64,000 bases of DNA from assembly GCA_032690845.1 (NCBI GenBank), contig CM064429.1:20727013-20791012 (forward strand), in the 5' to 3' direction. The notes under the pieces are model-generated. The model worked only from the letters and a program-made list of their open reading frames with translations, was not told the origin of the DNA and did not search any database. Of the stretch, positions 45,801 through 55,996 are shown one piece after another. This stretch comes from Eleusine coracana subsp. coracana. Lineage: Eukaryota > Streptophyta > Magnoliopsida > Poales > Poaceae. A program made the position numbers and the translations under genes. Each line of letters opens with the position of its first letter. Position 1 is the stretch's first letter.

Positions 45801-46232
45801 CATGTAAAGCATGCCTATCAAATTGCCACGGCCTCCCTAACAGCAAGTGGCATACCGTCATGGGCACAACATCGCACTCAATGGTGTCGATGTAATCATG
45901 TATGCTGAAAGTGACCCTCACCATATATTGCACCTTGACATCTCCACAATCGCTGAACCATTGCACATGATATGGATGGGGATGTTTTATCATGGCCAGC
46001 CCCAATTTATTACACATTTCTTTGCTAGCAAGGTTGTGGCAGCTACCACCATCAATGATCAATTTTCCCAACTTATTGTTTACTTTGGCTTGGGTCTGAA
46101 ATAAATTAAACTTCTATTCTTGTTCTTCATCTTTGAGTTGAACACTTAATGCTTTGGTGACCACGATGGTGTTACCAGCTTCAAAAGTATAGTTCTTGTA
46201 GTCACCTTCTTCAGATTCTTGTGCATCACCAA
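42779..46232 (-). pseudogene. CRM-like pol polyprotein, element F
   Basis: Minus strand: end of gag linker, protease with DGGSCHNLAS (about 46050), a lysine-rich spacer, RT (45400-44700), RNase H, integrase with HMDGLMGHFG...CTTCHKAK finger (about 43920-43780) and core. The RT motif reads stop-FDD at about 44894, the Tyr codon being lost. Other stops or shifts occur near 46095, 44365, 44150, 43590 and 43380. The frame ends at 42779, 49 nt inside LTR12, through the EGEDDEDI stretch that overlaps the purine tract, as in the main family. Shared C-terminal architecture and LTR start suggest both families belong to one clade. Confidence 0.88.
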
Positions 46233-46872
46233 TGATGAGGACATAAACGACATACGAATAATGATGACGGAAGATGGCGTGCCAAACTAAGCTGTCATGC
46301 CTCCACCTCTCGTCGTCGCGCCTCCTCGAGTTACGGATCCATCTTCTAACGAGACGACGATGTACAAGGGCCCAATCACTAGAGCTCGAGCCCAAGAACT
46401 GAAGATGGTTTTGATGCAAAGGAACGACGACCCAGGATGACACCGCCCGAAGGCCCACATGGCCCAAGTCGCGCGACTCCCTCTCCACCGCGCGCCTCTC
46501 CACTTCAGCCGGCCCTAGATGCCTCGTCCTCCCCCTATTTAGTCAAAAGCTGCGCCCCTTGCAATCTTTGAGTTTTGTTTTAAGTTTAGCTTAGCTATAC
46601 ATCCGTCTCTCGACGTGAATTCAGAACTCCACCTTCGTGCAATATATCAGATTGCTCGCCTCTAATTCTTGCTCATTCTTCGATTGCGCGTAAGAATTGA
46701 TCCTCGTGATCAGGTTGATCTTGTTTACCGCAAGGTTAATATCCTCCGGAAGTTGGTTCAGCGATTGCATTGGCGCTTCGGCTTGCTCGTCGTAGTCGGA
46801 TCGTGAGGGTCAACATCCACCAAATCGAAGTTATCTCCACTCGCCGAAAGATCGGGCACTCTACACCTATCA
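46233..46872 (+). repeat. LTR10 (640 bp) with leader and primer site
   Basis: Full-length LTR inserted in element F; primer-binding site TGGTATCAGATTCC at 46875-46888. The TATA position reads CTATTTAG (46535-46542). The leader continues to about 47089 and then flips orientation. Confidence 0.93.
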
Positions 46873-47209
46873 AGTGGTATCAGATTCCAGTGTTTCTCGG
46901 TGAGTTTTATCCAAGTCCACATAAACCAAAAACTACAAAAAAAAAAAGTTTACCCTAGTACGGTTTTGAGCCTCGCACTTTCGTTCAATAATTTGCGTTG
47001 TTGAGTTTTTGTGCTTTCGCTTTTGATCGTTGCTGGTACACTGTGTTTCATCGTTTTCTTCCTATCATCGTCGTATCCTTCCGCCGTGGAAATTATTGAA
47101 CGAAAGTGCGAGGCTCAAAACCGTACTAGGGTAAACTTTTTTTTTGTAGTTTTTGGTTTATGTGGACTTGGATGAAACTCACCGAGAAACACTGGAATCT
47201 GATACCACT

Positions 47210-47849
47210 TGATAGGTGTAGAGTGCCCGATCTTTCGGCGAGTGGAGATAACTTCGATTTGGTGGATGTTGACCCTCACGATCCGACTACGACGAGCAAG
47301 CCGAAGCGCCAATGCAATCGCTGAACCAACTTCTGGAGGATATTAACCTTGCGGTAAACAAGATCAACCTGATCACGAGGATCAATTCTTACGCGCAATC
47401 GAAGAACGAGCAAGAATTAGAGACGAGCAATCTGATGTATTGCACGAAGGTGGAGTTCTGAATTCACGTCGAGAGACGGATGTATAGCTAAGCTAAACTT
47501 AAAACAAAACTCGAAGATTGCAAGGGGCGCAGCCCTTGACTAAATAGGGGGAGGACGAGGCATCTATGGCCGGCTGAAGTGGAGAGGCGCGCGGTGGAGA
47601 GGGAGTCGTGCGACTTGGGCCACGTGGGCCTTCGGGCGACATCATCCTGGGCCGTCGTTCCTTAGCATCAAAACCGTCTTTAATTCCTGGGCTCAAGCTC
47701 TAGTGATTGGGCCCTTGTACGTCGTCGTCTCGTTAGAAGATGGATCCGTAACTCGAGGAGGCGCGACGACGAGAGGAGGAGGCGTGACAGCTTGGTTTGG
47801 CGCGCCATCTTCTGTCGTCATTATTCGTATGTCATTGATGTCCTCATCA
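47210..47849 (-). repeat. LTR11 (640 bp), minus strand
   Basis: Reverse-complement LTR; its leader and primer site lie at 47090-47209 on its left. Its U3 terminus (CCTCATCA on the plus strand) is joined without any gap to plus-strand protease sequence at 47850. Confidence 0.93.
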
Positions 47850-49608
47850 TCACGTTCAATGACTTAATGATGGCGGCAAAATAAAGGTAACGCGCTCGGT
47901 ACGTGTTCCTTTCTCTCTTGGCGCCTATTCTGATTTTGTAGATTGTGATGTTGTTCCAATAGAAACATGCTCTTTGTTGCTTGGCCGTCCTTGGCAATAT
48001 GATGTTGATAGTGTTCATCATGGTCGCTCCAATTATTATTCCTTCATGTTTAAGGGTCAGAAAATTGTTATTCATCCTATGACACCTGAACAAGTTCTTA
48101 AAGATGAAATTGCTCGAGCGACAAAAGCTGCAAAATTGGTTACATCGCCTCCTGTTGCACCTGTTCAACATGAGATCAAATTGAATAACCCTATCTTGCT
48201 TGCTACACGTGCTGATTTTGATGAATTACATGATGCTAATCTGCTTTGCTATGCGCTAGTTTGCTCTCGTATGCTTGTTTCACTAGATGAGGCGCCTATG
48301 TTGTATATTCCTCCTGCTGTTGCTAACCTTTTGCAGGACTATAAAGATGTTTTTCCCGCTGAATTGCCACCGAGTCTTCCTCCTATTCGTGGCATAGAAC
48401 ATCAGATTGATTTAATTCCAGGCGCACAGCTTCCTAATCACACCCCGTACCACACAAATCCTGAGGAGACGAAAGAAATTCCGCGTCAAGTGCAGGAATT
48501 GCTTGATAAAGGTTATATTCGTGAGTCTCTCAGCCCTTGTTCTGTTCCTGTTTTGCTTGTTCCTAAGAAAGATGGTTCTTGGCATATGTGTGTAGATTAT
48601 CATGCAATTAACAATATTATAATTCGTTATCGATATCCTATACCACGCCTTGATGATATGCTTGATGAACTTAGTGGTGCCACAATTTTCTCTAAGGTTG
48701 ATTTGCGTAGTGGTTATCATCAGATAAGAATGAAATTAGGAGATGAATGGAAAACGGCTTTTAAAACTAAATTTGGCTTGTATGAATGGTTGGTTATGCC
48801 GTTTGGATTGTCTAATGCTCCTAGCACTTTTATGCGCTTAATGAATGAAGTACTTCAGCCTTTCCTTAAAATATTTGTTGTTGTCTATTTTGATGATATC
48901 CTTATATACAGCAAATCCATGAATGAGCATTTAGATCATTTGCGTGCTGTTTTTGATGCTTTGCGTGCTGCTCACTTGTTTGGGAACATAGAAAAATGCA
49001 CTTTTTGCACGCAACGTGTTTCGTTTCTTGGATATGTTGTTACTCCACAGGGCATTGAGGTCGATAGCAGCAAGGTGGACGCCATTCAGAGTTGGCCCCA
49101 ACCGACGACGGTCACACAGGTTCGCAGTTTTCTTGGTCTTGCAGGCTTCTATCGTCGTTTTGTGCGGGATTTCAGTTCTATTGCTGCACCATTACATGAG
49201 CTGACCAAGAAGGGTGCGCCATTTGAGTGGGGCGCACCACAAGACGACGCATTCAACACTTTAAAGGAACGGTTAACTCATGCTCCTCTCTTACAATTGC
49301 CTAATTTTGATAAAGTGTTTGAATTGGAATATGATGCTAGTGGAATTGGTTTGGGTGCTGTTTTGTTGCAAGATCATAAATCCATTGCTTATTTTAGTGA
49401 GAAGTTAAGTGGTGCTGCTCTTAAATATTCCACTTATGATAAAGAACTTTATGCTTTAGTAAGAACTTTGCGAACATGACAGCATTATTTATGGCCTCGT
49501 GAATTTATTATTTATTATGATAATGAGGCTTTGAAACATATTAGAACCCAAACTAATCTGAATCGTCGTCATGCTAAATGGGTTAAATTTATTGAATCTT
49601 TTCCGTAC
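47850..49608 (+). pseudogene. CRM-like protease-RT-RNase H fragment, element E
   Basis: Begins inside protease (TCACGTTCAATG, equal to 57648 in copy G) immediately after LTR11. RT is open from 47974 with an intact YFDD motif at about 48883-48894, though a conserved VDCRAINN reads VDYHAINN. RNase H follows until a TGA at 49477-49479 (Trp in sisters). The element ends abruptly near 49608 within the late RNase H region (IESFPY), where unrelated sequence begins. An early TGA near 47862 is also a Trp codon in sisters. Integrase and 3' LTR are absent. Confidence 0.9.
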
Positions 49609-50375
49609 TAAGTACCGAGAGAAGGATCACCGCAACTGCCCAGCCTTCCCCGAAACCTCAACGCGTGTTGCCATGCATATGCCTTCGGTGCTGCCGCGCT
49701 CCACGTCAGCTGTTCACCGGCCGGATGGCCCACTTGACTTTGTTGGCCGAGAGAACATCGCCCTTGAGACGATGCTGGCAACGACGGCGTTTCGCGATAG
49801 CTGCGCAAACGGTAGGCCTGGTTCACAGAGAGCCAAGAGGAAACAAGACAACAATGAGGAACAGATACTAAATCGAGGGGAGCTCATCGGGACAGGAAAT
49901 TCGGGTGTCAAACAGTCTGGACGGCGATCGTCGACCAAAGAACAAGAGGATGAACACGAGTGACAAGATTGCTTATCCGCAGTGGTCTTCTAGCTAGCTT
50001 TGGGAGCTAGGGTTCTTGGCGGCGCACGACCAACGGGTCGTCGGCTTCATCAGGGAGGCAGCTGCAGTGGGATGACGTCCAGCACTCCCGATCCAGAATT
50101 GGCTGCTGTTGCTAGCTGCTTCTTGACAAAGAAAGAAAAAACTCGCTCCGATGGCCTAGGCAGGTTTAACAAATCAAAAAGCATCTGGTGTTTTTTCTTT
50201 TATAAACACGAGGTTTCGTTGTTCGGGCCTTGGACTCGGAACGATTCGAGGGGGAGGGAAACCAAGCACCATACGTACACAATAATACATCATTTGGAAA
50301 AAAAGGTTTTGAAGGGTTACGACTCGCACACCTCCGGACACAAAAAAACGTGTTAGACGACCGTAACTAAATTAG
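49609..50375. other. Unassigned unique-looking DNA
   Basis: About 770 bp of mixed composition with an open frame to 49963 on the plus strand that begins in TE sequence. No domain recognised. It may be flanking host DNA next to the gene at 51-56 kb. Confidence 0.4.
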
Positions 50376-50960
50376 TATATTACTAGCAAAATACCCATGC
50401 GTTGACATGGATCTTTGTTCAAAAAATTTATAGTTAGTATAAAAGGTTTTTAATTAATTAATTTTTTTGGCTTGAGCATTTGCTCTATTTTTATTTTGTT
50501 TTACTTTTTTAGTTTTAAAAATAATATTTATTATAATAATTTTGGAGTGAGTTATTATTGAAAATTTTGTTATTAGTTTCCATCTAAAATATGATGTTAA
50601 AGTAATAGATGATTAATTATTGTTAGTATGAAATATTAATTTGAAATCGGAGTCTAATTCAACAAAGGATTAAAAAATAATTTAAAAAGACTTAAATACG
50701 ACAACATTACAGAGACATCTGAATATGAAAAAAATGATCTAAACGATCTCACCTCAATTAATATGTTGTAAAGATAGAGACTACATGTTTTGTACTATAA
50801 AAGATGTTCTACGTGACAATTGGACCTGTTTTGATCGAGTGGACAAATTTAAATCGGTTGAAAATTAACGGCTAGAATGTGATAGATATATGGATTTCAT
50901 GATAGATTTAAATGAAATGATGTTTAATATTTATAGGATAGACTTTTTTGTGGGACAATG
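50376..50960. repeat. AT-rich repeat beginning TACTAGCAAAATACCC
   Basis: Begins with a stretch that recurs, inverted and diverged, at 55560-55604 (ending ATGCTAGTA). The rest is AT-rich with no coding frame. This resembles repeats common in grass DNA whose class I cannot fix from sequence alone. Confidence 0.45.
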
Positions 50961-51118
50961 TCTTATGAAGCCCGCCACACAGAAAACTCCTCAGATCACA
51001 GCTCCCAGGGACGGCGGCTCCACATCGGCGCCGCATGCACCGGCGGAGCTCGCAGCAAGCGCACGGCCTCACGCGCGGCCAGAACGGAACACAAGACTGC
51101 CTCCTCCTCCTCCTCCAG
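50961..51118 (+). other. Candidate 5' untranslated exon of the host gene
   Basis: GC-rich sequence with CCTCCTCCTCCTCCAG followed by GTGAGA at 51119, a good donor site. A plausible acceptor is TTTAG at 51596-51600. This would make the ATG at 51674 lie in the second exon. Inference from splice-like signals only. Confidence 0.4.
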
Positions 51119-51673
51119 GTGAGAGCTGAGCTCTGCCTCCCAACCCTCTATCTCTGTGGTGGTTGCGGGTGCCGTGGCGGGTTGTAGGGAGATTACATCC
51201 CAATCGGGGATGCGGATGGGCATGGGCATTCAGTTCTTCCTGGAAAAAAACTCAATAGGCAGGCAGCGGCGCCACCAATGCCGGGTAGGGGACCTGGGGA
51301 GCGGAGCTCGCGGAGGAGGGGATTCTCTTCGGTGCCATTAGGTAGGACGGGTGCCCTATCTCGCCCTGTTGCTCGGTCCGCCTCTGCTTTACTTGAGCAT
51401 TATCCTCTGTCGGTTTAATTAGGCATGATTTTATTCTAGGAACAATCAAAGCGGTCGTGCAAGTTTGTTGTGCCAAAAATACCTTTGAGAATTGAGGTTT
51501 TCTTTTTGCTGTCCTCAAACCAAAATTCTAATTTACAAATGTGTCATTAGAGGTCAGCCTTTTCTTGTCTGAAATTGCTGTGCACGGAAATACTGTTTAG
51601 CAATTGTGCTTTTGTTGTCATACTAAACATTGGGAACATATCTGCTAGTGGTGGTAATCTGGGAGAAAACAAA

Positions 51674-54600
51674 ATGGAAGGGCGCTCTTCAAAAGAAGTG
51701 TCATCTGCGGAAGCTGTCTTGGTGGGCGCATTGTCATCTGGAGTTAATGTAAGTATCATATCCCTTCAGTTGCAGAATTACTACGATGCACTCTCTGTTT
51801 ACTGTATTCAATCTTTATCCTATCACAGCAATATAGTGTTTTTAGTGTACAGTATTCATAATAATTAGGCTCACACCCTACCTTAACCTTGTCTCATATT
51901 TGTTTAGATTTGGTGTTATACATCTTTACTACTCCCTCCGTTCCACTATCTAAGCATTTCTGGAGTTTGAATTTGTTCCTGAATGTAAGCATTTGTAGCC
52001 ACTGTGGGACCCATTTTCCTTTGGATTCTCTCCATACGAGTGACGCGTGGCTGGGGACCAGCCCATCCCGCACCCTTCTTCCCGAAGCTGCCTCCACCTG
52101 CCTTATCCTCTCTCTTCCCCCATCCTCCATAGCATGGCTCAGCTAGCTGCCTCTCTCTCTCCAGCACCACCAGGTCCTGCAGCTCGCCGTCGCTGGCCAA
52201 GAGAGCATCGGCCGTGGGCAGCAGGCGGAAGAGGCCGAGCTAGAGAATGGCGGGCGGACATCTTCATCTGTGACAAGCTCTGCCATGGAGCTTCTTCCCT
52301 TGGATGCGCCACCTGAGCTTGAACACGAGGTCCAGGTCCTCGTCTTCATCTACGGCGAGCTCCACCATGGACCTCCTTTCCAACTACGAGAGCTGCGGGC
52401 GATGTCGTCTTGGGGAGAGATGTCAGGAGGGGAGCGGCGGCGGTAGCACAGTAACTGCCTCGATCCAGAGCTGCGCTGGCGGCGCAGCCACGCAGGAGCA
52501 TCTAGACGCCTCGAATCGGAGCTGCGGCGCCATGGCGGATGAGCTCGTCTCTCTGCCTCCGCCGATGGGACCTGCCTGGCATTCCTGTTCGTCTGACAGT
52601 GACGATGGGCGGAGTCTGTTTAATGAAGGGCACGACGGTCTTTTACCGTATCTGCTATTTCCTTCTCGGGAAGGTAGAAATGCTTAGATAGTGGAACGGA
52701 GGGAGTACTTATAAACATTCCAGTTGCTGGTGTCTGGTGGTCGTCGGTCGTCCGTCAGTCTCGTAGAGTCATAGATGCGCTGACAGGTGGAACCATATTA
52801 GACATCTCACACACCCAACCCAGCGCCCCAGCGTCATTTCCCCAAGCGTAGATGAGGGAAAGCCAGAAAAAAGAATAAAAAACTCAGCTCTAGATCTCGT
52901 CGACTCCTCATCCGGCGGCAAGCAGTTGAGGTGGTGAACGAGGACGGTGGCAGGTTCAACAGCGGACCTAGGCTCTCCCTCCTTCCACCACAGCCTCCTA
53001 GAACCCCTTGCAGAACAACCACCCCATCTCGGAGCCTAATCCTTCCTGCTCAGTCGACGCCCCACGGTAAGCTTGCACTGACCTGCATCCTTTACATTTA
53101 CTCCATTGAGAAAGCGCAGGGGAGTGCTCGAACCTGGAGGAAGTTGTTGGAGCTAGCAAATCAAATCTAACTGCTGGATATGCGTATCCCTTAGCATCAC
53201 ATTTACTCCAGTGAGAAAGTGCAGAGGAGTGCTGGAACTTGGAGGTAGTCCTGTAAATCCAGGCCGCCCGGCACGGGCCCGCCGTGGCCCGGCACGAATG
53301 GAAGCGAGCTGGCACGGCACGGTAGAAAAACCGGGCCGTGCCATGCCAGCCCACGTGCCTTGGCTGCGGCCCGAGAGCACGTTACAACCCAGATGGCCCG
53401 TCCAGAATGATGAGAAATAGAAACAAGTTCAAATGGCCAGTACGTTGCCTAAACATGTCTTACGAACGAATTGAACCATCAGGGTTAAACTGAAGCAAAG
53501 TTTGGGTCCTAGCAGATTATTCTACTTTGCCTAAACATGTCTTACTATGACGGAGCAAATGGCCAGTACCACCACTAGATGCAGCAGTCAAAACATGCTT
53601 GCAATGGATACATTCAGCGCCATACCTGACTTCCTTACCATCGACATTCTTGAAGAGCGGCTTGAAGTCCTCCCAAGCTTTAGACGTCGTCCTCTTCCTC
53701 TTCCGTCCGCGCCCGCTCGTGCCCGCGGTACTCGACGTCGAACGGCCTGCCGGCGCAGCGTGTTCATGGTCAGGGACGTCGATAGGAGTTGCCGGATCAG
53801 ACGAATTGATGCGCGTCGTAGTCATACTAGTCGGCGCAGGCGTACTCGTCGGTGTAGGCGAACCCGGCGTCGGTGTAGCCGAATCAGGATCTGGAGTCCC
53901 CGACGTCGACCCGAACAAGAGATACCGAGCTTGACGAAGTGACTGCTCGCTAGGGTCGAGCGGCATCACGGATTAACGGTGGCGGCGCAAACGCGACTAG
54001 ATCCAGAGCGAGAGCAAGAGGGAGAGGGAGCAGCGCTAGATCCAGAGCGAGAGCAAGAGATAGAGGGAGCAGCGCTAGATCCAGAACGAGAGCAAGAGGG
54101 AGAGGGAGCAGCGCTAGCACACCATGAGCATGATGTTGGGTAAAGAGAGCGCGGCGCTCGGCGGACACCGGACGGCAAGATCTGTGACTGCGAGCGAGAG
54201 GGAGAGGCTAGGGTTGCGTTTTGCGGCGCAGGCGGAGCGCGGCGGAGGCGCGGAGGCGAGCCGTGAGCGCGAGGAGCAGACAACGGAGGAGCTGAGTAGT
54301 GAGGAGGGCACGAGCGCATGGAGCAGAGGAGGCCGTCGGCCGTCGCCGTCGGTGAGATCTGAGAGCGAGAGGCCGAGAGACGAGAGCGAGGGAGAACTGT
54401 GGCGCTTCGCGGCAGAGGTGGAGGAAATGAGGGAAGGCGCTTAGGGTTTCCGGGAGCGGGGCTTTTATTTGGACCTTCCATTTTGTGCAGTGCGGAGTGC
54501 CCGGGTGCGGGAATGGACCGGGCCGGCCTACGTGCCGCGTGCTTAATGGGCCGGCCTGCGTGCCTACCAGGCCGTCGCCAAAACGTGTTGTGCCCGGGTG

Positions 54601-55996
54601 GCCCATTGTGCCGGGGTGACGGTCCAAGCACGGCACGGTTGTGCGGGCCGTGCTGCCTGGGCCCGTTTTTGTTTGGGCCGTGCCCGTGCTCGTGCTGGGC
54701 CAAATGTGTCGTGCTTCGAGCCAGCCTGAAAAGCCCGGCCCAGAATTACAGGACTACCTGGAGGAAGTTGGTGGAGCTGGCTAATCAAATCTAACTGCTG
54801 GATCTGGGGTATCCCTTAGCATCACACTTCGCTCCGCAAATGATTTTTAGAAAGAAAAATGTGCTGCGCTAGCGATTTGTGGGATGAGCAGTAGCCGGTA
54901 GCCTGCCCTTGTGCTGGGTTGAGGGAGGGGTTGAGCTGAAGAAACTAGCAGCGGTCTATGGTGGATTTGAAGTAGCACACTCCGTACAGTACTCATGAGA
55001 GAGAGAGAGAGAGAGAGAGCCAGAGAGGGCAGGGTTTGAAGAAGATAAGCTTTCCCACCCTGTTTATAAGGCAGTACTGCAAAGTGCAGCCATCAATTGT
55101 TTTGCAATTTTGCTATACTACTATATTACTATGCGCACCAAGGATATGATGAGTGGAAGAGAAATTAGCAGGGTATACGCCGTTTTGACTTTGACAGTTT
55201 CGTCAGGCATTTGGAAGTGTGATAATCAAGTTTCTAATACTTCTAGCAATATAAAAGTTAATTGAAATATAATCATATGTCAAAATCATTGTGAGTACTG
55301 GTTTACATTGAAATTAAGAAAGCATAAAGGTGTCTTGAGATTCAAAAGGTTCCAGTTCATACTATAACACGTAGAATTGTCAAAGTTACGTGTCAAATTT
55401 TTCAAAACCCATTGAATGGAGTTCTAAATAATCAAACCGCGCTATCACACTTGCAATATCATTGTACAGGATAATCCAACATTCTAATTGTATGGATGAA
55501 TTTTTTAAATTAATGCTAAAACTGTTAAAGCAAATATATGCAATATTTTCATTGGACTTAAAAAATAAAAATTGTTTGACCGTTGCACGGGCACAATGCT
55601 AGTATTGATAAATGTCTAATTACTGCTATCTTACTGTATATATAGGCCCCTACGTGGTTTGTGCTCAAGATTACATTTTTGCTACTGGCCATCTGTTTTA
55701 CTGCAATGCTTTCTCTAGCATTTTCATCAAAAAACTTTGCGATTGTTGGACATGTTCTTCTGCTTGTAACTATTGGCACAGTGCTATTTGTTCTCCTTAA
55801 CAGGTCCGTTTTTCTCCCTGACCCATCTGACCCATCCAACTGGATCTTACTCTTTGTTATTATTGTATGATGTAGTGAAGTGGTGTTTCTGTGTTGTAGG
55901 TTTCTGGCAGAAGTTGGGCTTGTGCCTGTCGAACAACAGATGCAGGAGATCGGCATCCACAAAACAGAAGTCACAGATGGCGACAAAAAAAACTAA
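51674..55996 (+). CDS. Small two-helix membrane protein, three coding exons
   Basis: Coding exons 51674-51748, 55646-55803 and 55900-55996 join in frame to 109 codons plus TAA. Splice sites fit GT-AG: AAT|GTAAGT and TATAG|GCC for intron 1 (3,897 bp), AACAG|GTCC and TTGTAG|G for intron 2 (96 bp). The ATG sits in AAAATGG. The protein has a short polar N-terminus, hydrophobic segments at about residues 30-51 and 56-76 separated by SSKN, then a polar tail with VPVEQQMQEIG ending in DGDKKN. It is the only apparently intact gene in the window. A small ER or other endomembrane protein is likely. The pattern recalls the V-ATPase assembly factor Pkr1 family, but that is a weak guess. Intron 1 has been enlarged by a Stowaway and a hAT element. 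Confidence 0.82.
51932..52705. mobile_element. Stowaway-type (Tc1/mariner) element with long GC-rich interior
   Basis: Perfect 29-bp terminal inverted repeats start CTCCCTCCGTTCC and read inward to GCATTTC. TA duplications lie at 51930-51931 and 52706-52707. At 774 bp it is longer than typical Stowaway MITEs, and its middle (about 52010-52660) is GC-rich and codon-like, unlike the AT-rich interior usual for the class. It lies within intron 1 of the host gene. Confidence 0.92.
52830..53066 (+). other. Exon-like GC-rich segment in intron 1 with donor site
   Basis: Ends CGACGCCCCACG followed by GTAAGC at 53067, a consensus donor. It has a plus-strand frame from 52931. It could be an alternative first exon of the host gene or a captured exon. 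No protein homology recognised. Confidence 0.35.
53246..54756 (-). mobile_element. hAT-family non-autonomous transposon (1,511 bp)
   Basis: Ends TAGTCCTGTAA and TTACAGGACTA are inverted. The 8-bp flanks CTTGGAGG (53238-53245) and CCTGGAGG (54757-54764) match at seven of eight bases, the hAT target size. Subterminal regions are packed with GGCCCGGCACG and its complement, as in many hAT elements. It carries only the start of a transposase gene. Confidence 0.9.
53517..53969 (-). pseudogene. hAT transposase N-terminus with BED zinc finger
   Basis: A 150-residue frame: a Pro/Thr/Ser-rich start, a basic RGRKRKR patch, then SKAWEDFKPLF and a finger of the form C-x2-C...H-x3-C (CIHCKHV...LLRHSKTC), a BED domain that binds element ends in hAT transposases. 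The frame stops at 53517, just after LGKVE; related sequence continues for about 60 bp in the same direction and then the catalytic and dimerisation regions are missing. The 19-bp stretch TTGCCTAAACATGTCTTAC occurs at both about 53446 and 53527, suggesting the internal deletion joined at a short repeat. Confidence 0.8.
54997..55019 (+). repeat. (GA)n microsatellite in intron 1
   Basis: About eleven GA repeats in host intron sequence, unrelated to the element leaders. Confidence 0.9.
55170..55604. repeat. AT-rich repeat ending ATGCTAGTA, intron 1
   Basis: Ends with TTGCACGGGCACAATGCTAGTA, the inverted diverged counterpart of the start of the 50376 repeat. No coding frame. It lies 41 bp before coding exon 2. 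Confidence 0.45.

Larger units (their letters stand above)
42202..46232 (-). mobile_element. Element F: second CRM-like gypsy family, minus strand, 5' truncated
   Basis: 3' LTR (LTR12) at 42202-42827, then protease to integrase reading leftward from 46232. Gag and the 5' LTR are absent because LTR10 begins at 46233. Its pol is clearly related to the main family but differs at many residues, and its LTR is different apart from the TGATGAGGACATC start. Confidence 0.88.
46233..47849. repeat. Head-to-head LTR palindrome (arms about 760 bp, 95-bp spacer)
   Basis: The left arm 46233-46994 is LTR10 plus 122 bp of leader on the plus strand. The right arm 47090-47849 is the same leader stretch and LTR11 on the minus strand. 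The spacer 46995-47089 is plus-strand leader. The arms differ by scattered changes; for example LTR10 has GATGACACCGCCC where LTR11 reads GATGATGTCGCCC, so they come from different copies or have diverged. Confidence 0.95.
53095..54825 (+). repeat. 105-bp tandem duplication, second copy split by hAT
   Basis: Copy 1 is 53095-53199. Copy 2 starts at 53200 (CATTTACTCCAGTGAG) and runs to 53245, is interrupted by the hAT element, and resumes at 54757 to about 54825. Copy 1 shows what the site looked like before insertion. Confidence 0.85.

Noticed and set aside
49571..49963. Open frame downstream of element E as a host exon
   Set aside because: It starts in TE sequence and shows no domain or splice evidence.
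50376..55604. The inverted TACTAGCA... ends as one 5.2-kb DNA transposon that captured exon 1
   Set aside because: End similarity is short and diverged, no target duplication is evident, and a host gene spans one edge; two separate repeat copies are simpler.
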